Assembly (NCBI GenBank): GCA_963922875.1
Contig: CAWUJH010000005.1
Coordinates: forward strand, 310,001 to 374,000
DNA length: 64,000 nt
Direction: 5' to 3'
From: Ketobacter sp963922875
GTDB lineage: Bacteria; Pseudomonadota; Gammaproteobacteria; Pseudomonadales; Ketobacteraceae
Position 1 is the first letter of the stretch. Every line of letters starts with the position of its first letter. Positions 54,572 to 63,739 of this stretch are shown here, one piece after another. Made by a program: the position numbers and the translations under genes. The notes beneath the pieces were generated by a model. The model worked only from the letters and a program-made list of their open reading frames with translations, had not been told where the DNA came from and did no database searches.

Positions 54572-56359
54572 GTGAAAGGTTTATATCGACTCGTCGGCAT
54601 ATTATTCACGTCGATTCTTTTGGTTAGCTGTGGTGGAGGCGGCGGTGGCAGTGTCGGTTCTCCAACGCCTAAGCAGATAGTGGTGGGCCAACCAATAGCG
54701 TCTTTGGCTTATACTGGAAATAAAACCCTAACAGTGAGTTGGAGTACGGTGATAAATGCTGATTACTATCGAGTCTATGAGAACGCTGATGGATTATCGG
54801 GGTTCTCTGATATATCGAACGAGCTTTCAGCCGATACTCTCACCTATCAATTTGAAGCTCCGTTATTTGCTCGAGTAAACGCACAATACAAATTGGAAGC
54901 CTGTAGTCGAGCAGGTGCTTGCAACGAGTCAGAAGTAATGGCTGTTGACGCACAGGGGCTTGCATCTAGTGTTGTTTACTTAAAAGGCGATAATACCGAA
55001 AAAAGTGACGCCTTTGGGACTGATGTGTCTATAAGTGATGATGGGCTCACTATGGCTGTAGGTGCTCACTGGGAGCACAGTACTTCTCGGGTTATTAATG
55101 AAGGCAAAGGTATCGATAATTCGGAAAGAGTTGGAGCGGTCTATGTGTTTGTTAAGGACGGTTTACAATGGAAGCAACAGGCATATATCAAGTCAGAGAA
55201 TTTGGATTTGAGGGATACTTTTGGATTTAGCGTCTCTTTAAGTGGTGACGGAAATTTGTTGGCCGTTGGTGCAATGTTTGAAGATGGAGATGGTGACGAT
55301 CCTTCAAGTAATAGTGTCGAGGATTCTGGTGCAGCCTATTTGTTCGGGCGGGTTGACGGGGTATGGCAACAGAAGGCCTATTTGAAAGCCAATAATCCTT
55401 CCGCTGGGGATCTATTTGGAGAGTCTGTGTGGTTAAGTGATGATGGTCAAACCTTGGCGGTGGGTGCTCTGAAAGAAGATAGTCCGGCCATAAAAATAAA
55501 TGATTATGAAAACCAAGGAGATGGAGACCCAGAGATTGAAGGTGATTCATTTGATCCTTTGTCATCGGACTACGGCGCAGTGTATATTTTCACGCTTAAG
55601 GAAGGCACTTGGAAGCAGCAAGCATACATTAAGCCAGATAGAAAAATACTCTATGGAGCCTTCGGGAGTAGCGTGGAGCTGAGTGCTAACGGAAATACTC
55701 TTGTGGTAGGTAGTGGCAACCCGTTTTTTGGCGGTGAAAAAACGTCTCAAAGTTATATGTACATTTATTCAAGAACTGGGAGTGAATGGCAGTTAGATAA
55801 GGCCTATTTGCCGGGTTCCAGCACTGTTGCGCCGCAGTACAACCATGTGGCAATAAGTGCTGATGGTACCGTGGCAGCCTCAAGTTTCATGAGCCCTGGT
55901 AATGACATTGTAGTGACTCTATTAACGAAAAGTGGGTCTGAATGGTCGAGCTACGAATTATTACCTGTTTTATACGAAAGTACGCGCGGAGTTAGTCAGC
56001 CCGGGGAAATTGATATGAATTCTGACGGTACAGTGCTGGCTATAGGTGTTCCCCGAAACCACAGTTGTGATCCAGGTTTTAATGGTGCTCGGTCGGGAGA
56101 TTGTGTGGATTCTGGTGCTGTTTTCGTGTTGCAGGGAAGTGGAACAGACTGGAAAGAGACCTTTATTAAATCGCTGGATCTTAGAGGGGTCGGTGATCAA
56201 GATAGTAAGCAGCGCGATGAATTTGGACGCCGCTTGAGTCTCAGTGGAGATGGACAAGTCTTGGCTGTCGGGTCCATTTGGGAAGATAATAGTTCTCGAA
56301 GTGGATCATTCAAACTCGATGACAACGCATCTGATGCAGGAGCTGTATATATTTACTAA
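54572..56359 (+). CDS. Lipoprotein with FnIII-like domain and 7-bladed FG-GAP propeller, paralogue 3
   Basis: Same architecture as the two genes at 48-51.5 kb but clearly more diverged. Signal peptide with lipobox VSC, glycine run, FnIII-like domain (TVSWSTVINADYYRVYENA) and seven repeats such as FGTDVSISDDG, FGFSVSLSGDG, FGESVWLSDDG, FGSSVELSANG and FGRRLSLSGDG, the last ending in GAVYIY at the C terminus. Start GTG at 54572 with GAGGTGAG ahead. Longer loops carry Asp/Glu/Asn-rich stretches that could bind calcium as in FG-GAP proteins. Its end overlaps the deacetylase gene. Confidence 0.75.
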   Translation: MKGLYRLVGILFTSILLVSCGGGGGGSVGSPTPKQIVVGQPIASLAYTGNKTLTVSWSTVINADYYRVYENADGLSGFSDISNELSADTLTYQFEAPLFARVNAQYKLEACSRAGACNESEVMAVDAQGLASSVVYLKGDNTEKSDAFGTDVSISDDGLTMAVGAHWEHSTSRVINEGKGIDNSERVGAVYVFVKDGLQWKQQAYIKSENLDLRDTFGFSVSLSGDGNLLAVGAMFEDGDGDDPSSNSVEDSGAAYLFGRVDGVWQQKAYLKANNPSAGDLFGESVWLSDDGQTLAVGALKEDSPAIKINDYENQGDGDPEIEGDSFDPLSSDYGAVYIFTLKEGTWKQQAYIKPDRKILYGAFGSSVELSANGNTLVVGSGNPFFGGEKTSQSYMYIYSRTGSEWQLDKAYLPGSSTVAPQYNHVAISADGTVAASSFMSPGNDIVVTLLTKSGSEWSSYELLPVLYESTRGVSQPGEIDMNSDGTVLAIGVPRNHSCDPGFNGARSGDCVDSGAVFVLQGSGTDWKETFIKSLDLRGVGDQDSKQRDEFGRRLSLSGDGQVLAVGSIWEDNSSRSGSFKLDDNASDAGAVYIY

Positions 56360-57416
56360 ATATATATTAGGAACAATCGCTCTATTTGGTTACTGGATGC
56401 CAACTATTTTGTTGGCATCCAGTAACCATGGTGTTGTTCTGCAGTATCATCATATATCCGATACTATGCCTCGAGCCACCAGTCTTGCCCCTGATGCATT
56501 CCGCGATCAGCTCGCGATTCTAGATAAAGAAAACTTCAAGGTTTGGTCATTACCCAAGTTGGTTAATGCGCTTCTTCAAAAAGATTCCATTCCAGGCAAA
56601 GTAGTGGTTATCACATTTGATGATGCTTACAGCGATATTTATCATCAGGCGGCACCAGTGTTACGTGGATTTAATTTTCCGTTTACGGTGTTTGTGAGCA
56701 CTGATTATGTAGACCGAAAGCAGAAAGGTTATTTGACCTGGGACCAGCTTCGTGAGCTAAAACAACAAGGCGCTACGATTGCCAACCACACCCTGTCTCA
56801 TCCTCACTTATTACGTAGTCATGACAATGAGTCAGAGTCTGATTGGAAGCAGCGTGTCAAACGGGAGATAGTCGAGACCGAGGCCAGAATACAAGCGGAA
56901 ACTGGTGACAGCTTTCAGTACTTCGCATATCCCTATGGAGAAGCCAATGAAAAACTGATGGCATGGGTCAAGGATTGGGGTTTTGTCGGGTTCGGTCAAC
57001 AGTCTGGTGCACTTGATTTACAGGCACTTCAATCTGGTTTGGCGCCAAGATTTCCGTTTAATCAAAACTACGCTGATCTGACTGCGTTTCGATTGAAGGC
57101 GTCCAGCTTACCCTTTGGGGTTATCAAGGAAGAGTTCGAAAGAACTGTGTGGGAGACGCCTCAGAAGCCAAAATTAGTAGTGCACACGTCGATTAAGCTT
57201 GATAATCGCTTGGCATGTTATTTAGAGGGAAAACTGATCCCAGTGGTCGTGCTAACAGAGTATTCTTTCAAGGTTATAGCCAATGAATCAATTCCTATAG
57301 GTCGGTCTCGGTATAACTGCACAATGCCATCTCGTGCAAATCCGGGGCGCTATCATTGGTATTCAAAGCAATGGATTCGCAAGCAGAACGATGGCAAATG
57401 GTACCCTGAGCCTTAG
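56334..57416 (+). CDS. NodB-type polysaccharide deacetylase
   Basis: Carbohydrate esterase 4 family, likely periplasmic, removing acetyl groups from an N-acetylated polysaccharide. TFDD has its catalytic/metal Asp at residues 96-97, and the metal-binding His motif is HTLSHPHLL. The N terminus has a hydrophobic stretch (ILGTIALFGYWMPTILLASS) that can act as a signal peptide or anchor. The frame is open further upstream, but the ATG at 56334 gives this membrane start and overlaps the lipoprotein gene by 26 nt. The C-terminal about 110 residues are unassigned. Its stop overlaps that of the convergent spoVR-like gene. Confidence 0.85.
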   Translation: MQELYIFTKYILGTIALFGYWMPTILLASSNHGVVLQYHHISDTMPRATSLAPDAFRDQLAILDKENFKVWSLPKLVNALLQKDSIPGKVVVITFDDAYSDIYHQAAPVLRGFNFPFTVFVSTDYVDRKQKGYLTWDQLRELKQQGATIANHTLSHPHLLRSHDNESESDWKQRVKREIVETEARIQAETGDSFQYFAYPYGEANEKLMAWVKDWGFVGFGQQSGALDLQALQSGLAPRFPFNQNYADLTAFRLKASSLPFGVIKEEFERTVWETPQKPKLVVHTSIKLDNRLACYLEGKLIPVVVLTEYSFKVIANESIPIGRSRYNCTMPSRANPGRYHWYSKQWIRKQNDGKWYPEP

Positions 57417-58972
57417 ATCTGCTGGATAAGCGTAAGTTCTGCATCATCATCGTCGGTTGACCGTATCTCGATTCCTTGTGAGCGGCACTCAAAGGTTTCC
57501 ATTACCTGATCGTCTTCTACAGATTCAAGAACTACATCAAACTTCCACAGCCGACGTAGATGCTTTAACACTTCTTCTGTGGATTCTTTCTCCAGGGGTT
57601 TACGGTTGTGGCGTACATGGCGCAGGGTGATAGAGCGGTCCCCACGAACGTCAACATTGTATACCTGGATGTTTGGTTCATTCATGGAAAGATTATATTG
57701 TTGGGACAGAGACTCTCTAATGTAGCGATATCCAGGATCATCATGGATAGCAGTAATGGCAAGCTCTTTATCTTTGTCGTCATCCAAAATAGAAAAGAAT
57801 TTGAAATCCCGGATAACTTTCGGTGACAAAAACTGTTGTACAAAACTTTCGTCTTTGAAGTTTTGCATGGCAAAAGTGAGTGTTTCTTGCCAGTTACTGC
57901 CTGCAATATCAGGGAACCAGGCTTTGTCTTCCTGGGTTGGGTTTTCGCATATTCTTCGAATATCCGACATCATGTTGAAGCCCAGTGCGTAGGGGTTAAT
58001 GCCGCTGTACATTCGGCTATCGAATGAGGGTTGAAAAATAACAGAACTGTGTGATTGCAGAAACTCGAGCATGAAACCGTCGGTAACCAGGCGTTCTTCA
58101 TATAATTGGTTCAGCAGAGTGTAGTGCCAAAATGTGGCCCAACCTTCATTCATCACCTGGGTTTGGCGCTGAGGATAAAAGTATTGCGCTATCTTGCGGA
58201 CAATACGAACCACTTCTCGTTGCCAGGGTTCTAGCAGCGGAGCATTCTTTTCAATAAAATAGAGCAGGTTCTCTTGGGGTTCTTGAGGGAACCGGGTTTC
58301 CGAGATGGCATTCGACTTGTTGTTAAGCTGAGGAATAGTTCTCCACAGTTCGTTAACCTGTTTTTGGAGGTACTCTTCTCGTTCTCGTTGGCGTTGCTTC
58401 TCTTGCTCCGCGGAGATGGGGTAGGGGCGTTTGTAGCGATCAACGCCGTAGTTCATCAATGCGTGGCAGGAATCGAGGACAGCCTCTACTTCGTCAGTGC
58501 CGTGGCGTTCCTCGCATTTCATGATGTAGTTCTTGGCAAATACCAGATAGTCAATGATGGAACTTGCATCAGTCCAGGTGCGGAAAAGGTAATTACCCTT
58601 GAAGAAAGAGTTGTGTCCGTAGCATGCGTGGGCAATAACCAATGCTTGCATAGTAACGGTGTTTTCTTCCATTAAGTAGGCAATGCAAGGATTGGAATTG
58701 ATAACAATTTCATAGGCCAAGCCCATTTGTCCGCGGCGGTAATGCTGTTCATTCGAAACAAAGTGTTTGCCGTAGGACCAATGGTTATAACCCACTGGCA
58801 TGCCCACGGAAGAATAGGCGTCAAGCATCTGTTCTGCAGAAATGATTTCTATCTGATTAGGGTAGGTGTCCAGGCCAAAGTTCGCGGCAACGCGGCCAAT
58901 CTCTCTGTCATAATCTTGAATCAGTTCGAAAGTCCAATCTGATTCTGTTGATAATGGTTTGACGCTACTCAT
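57413..58972 (-). CDS. SpoVR-family protein (YcgB-like)
   Basis: 519-residue soluble protein of the SpoVR family. It has the YGHNSFFKGNYLF region, MNEGWATFWHYTLLNQLYEERLV with the conserved His/Glu pattern, and a C-terminal part ending near DGVV-like RSITLRHVRHNRKPL. Its biochemical role is unknown, but it is widely linked to PrkA and YeaH in a stress and stationary-phase module. Last of the three genes prkA-yeaH-spoVR on the minus strand; yeaH ends 8 nt upstream. Confidence 0.92.
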   Translation of the reverse strand: MSSVKPLSTESDWTFELIQDYDREIGRVAANFGLDTYPNQIEIISAEQMLDAYSSVGMPVGYNHWSYGKHFVSNEQHYRRGQMGLAYEIVINSNPCIAYLMEENTVTMQALVIAHACYGHNSFFKGNYLFRTWTDASSIIDYLVFAKNYIMKCEERHGTDEVEAVLDSCHALMNYGVDRYKRPYPISAEQEKQRQREREEYLQKQVNELWRTIPQLNNKSNAISETRFPQEPQENLLYFIEKNAPLLEPWQREVVRIVRKIAQYFYPQRQTQVMNEGWATFWHYTLLNQLYEERLVTDGFMLEFLQSHSSVIFQPSFDSRMYSGINPYALGFNMMSDIRRICENPTQEDKAWFPDIAGSNWQETLTFAMQNFKDESFVQQFLSPKVIRDFKFFSILDDDKDKELAITAIHDDPGYRYIRESLSQQYNLSMNEPNIQVYNVDVRGDRSITLRHVRHNRKPLEKESTEEVLKHLRRLWKFDVVLESVEDDQVMETFECRSQGIEIRSTDDDDAELTLIQQI

Positions 58973-58979
58973 AATTCAA

Positions 58980-60263
58980 TCAACTTTTTTGTTTGCTTTT
59001 GCGTTGGAATAAGTTGCGGAACACTGGGTATATGTCGGCAGGATCGCTGATTTGCTGCATCGCAAAGTGTTCGCAGGTGGCATCAATGGTTTCGTATTCT
59101 CGCCAAAGAGCCTGGTGTCTTCGGGGATTAATTTCTATATACGAGTAATATTGCACTTGAGGCAAAATCTCTTTGATAAGTATCTCCCGGCAAGTAGGGG
59201 AGTCATCGTTCCAGTTGTCACCGTCTGATGCTTGGGCACCGTAGATGTTCCATTCATCTGCAGGATAACGATCTGTCACGATATCGCGCATTAATTTTAA
59301 TGCGCTGGAAACGATAGTGCCGCCCGTTTCTCGAGAGTAGAAGAATTCCTCTTCATCCACTTCTTTAGCGCTGGTATGGTGGCGAATAAATACGACTTCG
59401 ATTTTTTCATAGTTTCTTTTTAAAAACATATACAGAAGAATGAAAAAACGTTTTGCCATGTCTTTCATGGCTTGGTTCATTGATCCAGAAACGTCCATCA
59501 AACAAAACATCACGGCCTTCGATGTGGGTTTGGGTTGTTTGAGATGATGGTTGTAGCGAAGATCAATGGTATCTACAAAGGGAATCTTGCTTATGCGCCG
59601 GCGCAAGCGTTCTATTTCTTCTTCGATCTCTTCTTCGCGGCGTTTGTCACGTAAAATGGGGTCTTGAAGCTGTAGGTTTTGCAGCTGATCTTCCAGCTCC
59701 CGTAAATGGCGGCGCGAGGACGAGCTTAAAGCGATTCGGCGACTGGTTGCTTGTCGCATTGATCGGACGACGTTTATTTTGTTTGGGTTGCCTTCGTTGA
59801 CCACTCCTGCACGAACATATTTAAAAGATACGATCCCTTGGAGTTGACGCTTTACCAGGTTGGGAAGTTCAAGATCTTCAAACAAAAAATCCAAAAATTC
59901 ATCCTGGCTAATTTGAAATACAAAATCGTCGATGCCTTCGCCAGAATTGCTGGCCTCTCCATCACCACTACCCCCGCCGCCTCCGCCTTGGGGACGTTGG
60001 ATACGGTCGCCACTAACGAATTCTTTGTTGCCCGGGTGAATGCCTTCTTTTCTACCACCTTTTCCGTGATGAAAAAAAGGCTCATTGATATCCCTGCGGG
60101 GAATAGAAATGCTTTCCCCGCTCTCAAGGTCAGTAATACTGCGCTTGGTTACGGCTTCATCGACAGCCTTTTTTATATGCTTTCGATAACGGCGCAGAAA
60201 CCGTTGCCGGTTAACTGTGCTTTTATTTTTGCCATTCAGGCGGCGATCAACGATATACGACAC
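58980..60263 (-). CDS. YeaH/YhbH family protein (UPF0229)
   Basis: 427-residue protein with a basic N terminus, a glycine-rich linker at about residues 93-105, and a von Willebrand factor A-like domain near residue 250 (FCLMDVSGSM, a MIDAS-type D-x-S-x-S). The start codon is GTG (60261-60263), preceded by AAGGTG. A 6-bp inverted repeat (60275-60291) lies between prkA and this gene. It works with PrkA in the YeaGH stress pathway known from E. coli; the exact role is unknown. Confidence 0.92.
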   Translation of the reverse strand: MSYIVDRRLNGKNKSTVNRQRFLRRYRKHIKKAVDEAVTKRSITDLESGESISIPRRDINEPFFHHGKGGRKEGIHPGNKEFVSGDRIQRPQGGGGGGSGDGEASNSGEGIDDFVFQISQDEFLDFLFEDLELPNLVKRQLQGIVSFKYVRAGVVNEGNPNKINVVRSMRQATSRRIALSSSSRRHLRELEDQLQNLQLQDPILRDKRREEEIEEEIERLRRRISKIPFVDTIDLRYNHHLKQPKPTSKAVMFCLMDVSGSMNQAMKDMAKRFFILLYMFLKRNYEKIEVVFIRHHTSAKEVDEEEFFYSRETGGTIVSSALKLMRDIVTDRYPADEWNIYGAQASDGDNWNDDSPTCREILIKEILPQVQYYSYIEINPRRHQALWREYETIDATCEHFAMQQISDPADIYPVFRNLFQRKSKQKS

Positions 60264-60274
60264 AACTGCACCTT

Positions 60275-60291
60275 AGGTAGATATACTACCT
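60275..60291. repeat. Inverted repeat between prkA and yeaH
   Basis: AGGTAG and CTACCT flank a 5-nt ATATA loop, immediately after the prkA stop codon and just before the yeaH ribosome site. It may tune relative expression of the two genes. There is no T-run. Confidence 0.35.
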
Positions 60292-62213
60292 TATTGGGAT
60301 TTGCGGACTCGTAAATACCATTCGGACAAGAGTCGGACTTGTTTTTCGGTATAGCCGCGCTCCACCATTCGTTTGACAAAGTCTTCGTGCTTCCTGATAT
60401 CTCCTGAGGATGCTTTGGGGTTAAAGGAAATAACGGGTAAAAGGTCCTCAGTATTTGAGAACATTTTCTTCTCAATAACAGTGCGTAGTTTTTCATAGCT
60501 GAGCCATGAAGGGTTTTTGCCTGCATTGTTTGCCCGGGCTCGCAGTACAAAGTTTACCACCTCGTTGCGAAAATCTTTTGGATTGCTTATGCCAGCCGGT
60601 TTCTCGATTTTTTCCAGCTCATCATTCAATGACTTGCGGTCGAAAATCTCGCCAGTGTCGGGGTCGCGATATTCCTGATCTTGAATCCAAAAATCGGCAT
60701 AAATAACATAGCGGTCGAAAATGTTTTGACCGTACTCAGAATAAGACTCAAGGTAGGCGGTTTGAATTTCTTTGCCAATAAAGTCAACATAGCGTGGCGC
60801 CAGGAACTCTTTGATGAATCGCAGATAGCGTTCCCGGGTGTCTCCTGGAAACTGTTCTTGGTCGATAGCGCTTTCCAGAACATGGAGTAAATGTACGGGG
60901 TTGGCTGCGACCTCTGCATGGTCGTAGTTGAATACCTTGGACAAGATTTTAAAGGCAAAGCGAGTGGACAGACCATTCATGCCTTCATCGACGCCAGCGG
61001 TGTCGCAATACTCCTGATAGGACTTCGCTTTGGGGTCAGTATCCTTTAGATTCTCGCCATCATAAATTCTCATTTTTGAGTAGATGGATGAGTTATCAGG
61101 TTCTTTGAGGCGTGAAAGGGTTGAGAACTGAGCGAGCATGCGCAATGTGTCCGGTGCGCATTGTGCATTGGACAGCGAGCTGTTTTGCAAAAGCTTCTCA
61201 TAGATTTTTATTTCTTCACTGACGCGCAAACAGTAGGGAACCTTCACGATATAAATTCGATCTATAAACGCTTCGTTGTTTTTATTGTGTCGAAATGCCT
61301 GCCATTCTGATTCGTTAGAGTGAGCTAGTACTATGCCCTCAAACGGGATGGCACCCATGCCCTCGGTGCTGTTGTAATTGCCCTCTTGAGTGGCGGTCAA
61401 TAATGGATGCAGAACCTTGATTGGGGCTTTAAACATCTCCACGAATTCAAGCATGCCTTGGTTAGCTTTGCAGAGGCCGCCGGAGAATGAATAGCAATCG
61501 GGATCATCCTGGGCAAATTCCTCAAGTTTTCTTATGTCGACTTTGCCCACCAGGCTCGAGATATCCTGGTTGTTTTCATCGCCGGGTTCGGTTTTTGCAA
61601 CGGCGATTTGGTCGAGAATGGAAGGGTAGAGTTTAACCACCTTAAACTGTGAAATGTCGCCATTGTATTCATGCAGGCGCTTCACCGCCCATGGTGACAT
61701 GATGCCTTTCACATAGCGTTTTGCAATACCGTATTCTTCTTCAAGAATTGCGCTGTCTTCATGAGGAGAAAAAAGAGATAAAGGCGATTCGTTTACTGGT
61801 GAGCCTTTAATTGCATAAAAAGGAATGTTTTGAATCAAATGTTTGAGCCGTTCCGCTAAGCTTGATTTTCCGCCGCCAACGGGACCCAGTAAATACAGAA
61901 TTTGTTTTTTCTCTTCCAGGCCTTGAGCCGCATGACGGAAGTAAGAGACTATTTCTTCGATAGCTTCTTCCATGCCATAAAATTCACTGAAAGCTGGATA
62001 GCGACGAATGATTTTGTTTGAGAAAATACGACTTAAGCGAGGGTCAAGAGACGTGTCGATGAGTTCAGGTTCACCGATCGCTGCCAGCATACGTTCTGAG
62101 GCGCTGGCATAGGCAGTTGGATCGTTTTTACAAATATCCAGGTATTCCTGGAGACTGTATTCCTCCTCCTGCGTGGTTTCGTATCGGTCTTGGTAGTGAC
62201 TAAATATGCTCAT
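60291..62213 (-). CDS. PrkA serine protein kinase (AAA-type, YeaG-like)
   Basis: 640-residue PrkA-family ATPase/kinase. The AAA domain has Walker A in LLGPVGGGKSSLAERL (about residues 107-122); downstream are the family's GLCKANQGMLEFVEMFKAP and KVPYCLRVSEEIKIYE segments and the PrkA C-terminal domain with the RFIKEFLAP stretch. It heads the prkA-yeaH-spoVR run. GAGGT lies 6 nt ahead of its ATG. In E. coli the homologous yeaGH operon is under RpoS/nitrogen-stress control. Confidence 0.95.
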   Translation of the reverse strand: MSIFSHYQDRYETTQEEEYSLQEYLDICKNDPTAYASASERMLAAIGEPELIDTSLDPRLSRIFSNKIIRRYPAFSEFYGMEEAIEEIVSYFRHAAQGLEEKKQILYLLGPVGGGKSSLAERLKHLIQNIPFYAIKGSPVNESPLSLFSPHEDSAILEEEYGIAKRYVKGIMSPWAVKRLHEYNGDISQFKVVKLYPSILDQIAVAKTEPGDENNQDISSLVGKVDIRKLEEFAQDDPDCYSFSGGLCKANQGMLEFVEMFKAPIKVLHPLLTATQEGNYNSTEGMGAIPFEGIVLAHSNESEWQAFRHNKNNEAFIDRIYIVKVPYCLRVSEEIKIYEKLLQNSSLSNAQCAPDTLRMLAQFSTLSRLKEPDNSSIYSKMRIYDGENLKDTDPKAKSYQEYCDTAGVDEGMNGLSTRFAFKILSKVFNYDHAEVAANPVHLLHVLESAIDQEQFPGDTRERYLRFIKEFLAPRYVDFIGKEIQTAYLESYSEYGQNIFDRYVIYADFWIQDQEYRDPDTGEIFDRKSLNDELEKIEKPAGISNPKDFRNEVVNFVLRARANNAGKNPSWLSYEKLRTVIEKKMFSNTEDLLPVISFNPKASSGDIRKHEDFVKRMVERGYTEKQVRLLSEWYLRVRKSQ

Positions 62214-62552
62214 AGGTCTACCTCATGCTTACCGGGGAAAGGTCTACAAAAAAAATCGTTCATCTCGACTAATGCGAGAAACGCAATTATTCTAAATATC
62301 ATCTTAGTCGCAAAATGTAAAAACGTTTGAATCAAAAGCGATTATTTTGTTTTTTTTTAATATCTTTGTGCAGAAAATTCCACACTTTCAAATACGCTCT
62401 TAGTCGGAAGTTACACATTGCTAATGAATCTAGCCTTTAAAGAGAATAAGCTTAAATTGCTGCTGGGGGCAACCGCATGTTTAGAAAATATTTAAATACA
62501 TTTTAGTTCTTACAGATGATATTTTTGGAACGGCTTATGCTTTGCTCGTCCT
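62214..62552 (-). other. Promoter region of prkA
   Basis: About 340 nt between the end of apaH and the start of prkA, both on the minus strand. It is A+T rich with a ten-T run near 62350. No coding frame or RNA is recognised. A stationary-phase or sigma-54-type promoter is expected from the family but I could not place one with confidence. Confidence 0.4.
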
Positions 62553-63359
62553 TCAATTGCAATTGCACGATGTCATGACGCGGTCGTTCAGGCAAAGTGC
62601 GGTGAGTTTATTGCCCCAGACGCAGCCCGTATCCAGAGCAATTACCGAATCGGTTTCGGTGTTTCCCTCAAGGGCGGCCCAATGACCAAAAAGCACCGTT
62701 TTTTCAAGTTTGACTCGGTTTGGCCAACGAAACCAGGGAACCATCCCCGGTGGCGCTTTGTCCAAGGAGTCTTTGTGTAGGAGATCTAAGTGACCAGAAT
62801 GATCTAAGAGCCGCATTCGTGTGAAGCTATTGGTTATCATCCGCCAGCGTTCAGGGCCTGCTAAATCTTCGCTCCAAAGTGACGGCTCGTTGCCGTACAT
62901 GTTATTAAAAAATTGGCTACGAAGATTAGGGCTTCGAAGAACTTTTTCAATTTCAGAGGCGTGTTGTCTCGCTTGCGTCAGGTTCCAGCCCGGATATATC
63001 CCTGCATGGGCCATCACCCATTGCTGGTTCTCATGAAGCAATGGGCATTCGAGTAGCCATTCAAGCAGTTGATCAGCTTGTTTGTGGCCCAGGATTCCAG
63101 CAAAGGTGTCTTTCGCCTTCGGTTCAGTATGACCCAGGGCTACGGCGAGTAGATGGAGGTCGTGATTGCCTAATACGGCAATCAGATTATCTTTCAAGTG
63201 ATAACAATGTTGTAGTGTTGCCAGTGATTTGGGGCCTCTATTGACCAAGTCTCCAGCTAGCCACAATTGATCCCGATCTGGATTGAAACGGATTGCTTTA
63301 AGTAAGCAAAGGAAGGGGTCGTAGCAGCCCTGTAAATCGCCGATGGCATAGATAGCCAC
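62553..63359 (-). CDS. apaH: Diadenosine tetraphosphatase (symmetrical)
   Basis: Hydrolyses Ap4A to two ADP; also removes Np4 caps from RNA. Metallophosphatase motifs IGDLQGCYDPF, LAGDLVNRGPKSL and VLGNHDLHLLA are all visible. 268 residues. The start codon is GTG, sharing its G with the apaG stop (TAGTG), so translation is coupled to apaG. Confidence 0.96.
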   Translation of the reverse strand: MAIYAIGDLQGCYDPFLCLLKAIRFNPDRDQLWLAGDLVNRGPKSLATLQHCYHLKDNLIAVLGNHDLHLLAVALGHTEPKAKDTFAGILGHKQADQLLEWLLECPLLHENQQWVMAHAGIYPGWNLTQARQHASEIEKVLRSPNLRSQFFNNMYGNEPSLWSEDLAGPERWRMITNSFTRMRLLDHSGHLDLLHKDSLDKAPPGMVPWFRWPNRVKLEKTVLFGHWAALEGNTETDSVIALDTGCVWGNKLTALCLNDRVMTSCNCN

Positions 63360-63739
63360 TAGTGGAGCGCCGTGGGTGAAGCCAAAGTAAACACGGGAAT
63401 TGTGGCGTCGAACTCCAGCCCCATGGCATCCACCATTTGATAGGAGCCATGCATACTGCCCACGGGGGTCTGTAGCACGGCCCCGCTGCTGTATTGATAG
63501 ATTTCACCGGGCATAATGGTGGGTTTTTCCCCAATCACTCCTTCACCTTTGACTTCCTGAACCTTTTGGTTGCCATCAGTAATGACCCAATGCCGCGATA
63601 ACAGCTGAGTGGGTAAAGCCCCTCTGTTTTCAATGGTTACGTGATAGGCAAATACGTAGCGGTCAGCATCAGCGCTGGACTGGTCGGGGATAAATTCACT
63701 ACGAACGTTGACGTAAATAGGTTTATTGTCTTGGATCAT
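63359..63739 (-). CDS. apaG: ApaG protein
   Basis: 126-residue protein with an immunoglobulin-like fold (DUF525). The family motifs YVFAYHVTIENRGALPTQLLSRHW and GEGVIGEKPTIMPGE, then the GSMHGSYQMV turn, are clear. It lies between rsmA and apaH in the conserved order; its ATG directly follows the rsmA stop. Biochemical role not established. Confidence 0.96.
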   Translation of the reverse strand: MIQDNKPIYVNVRSEFIPDQSSADADRYVFAYHVTIENRGALPTQLLSRHWVITDGNQKVQEVKGEGVIGEKPTIMPGEIYQYSSGAVLQTPVGSMHGSYQMVDAMGLEFDATIPVFTLASPTALH

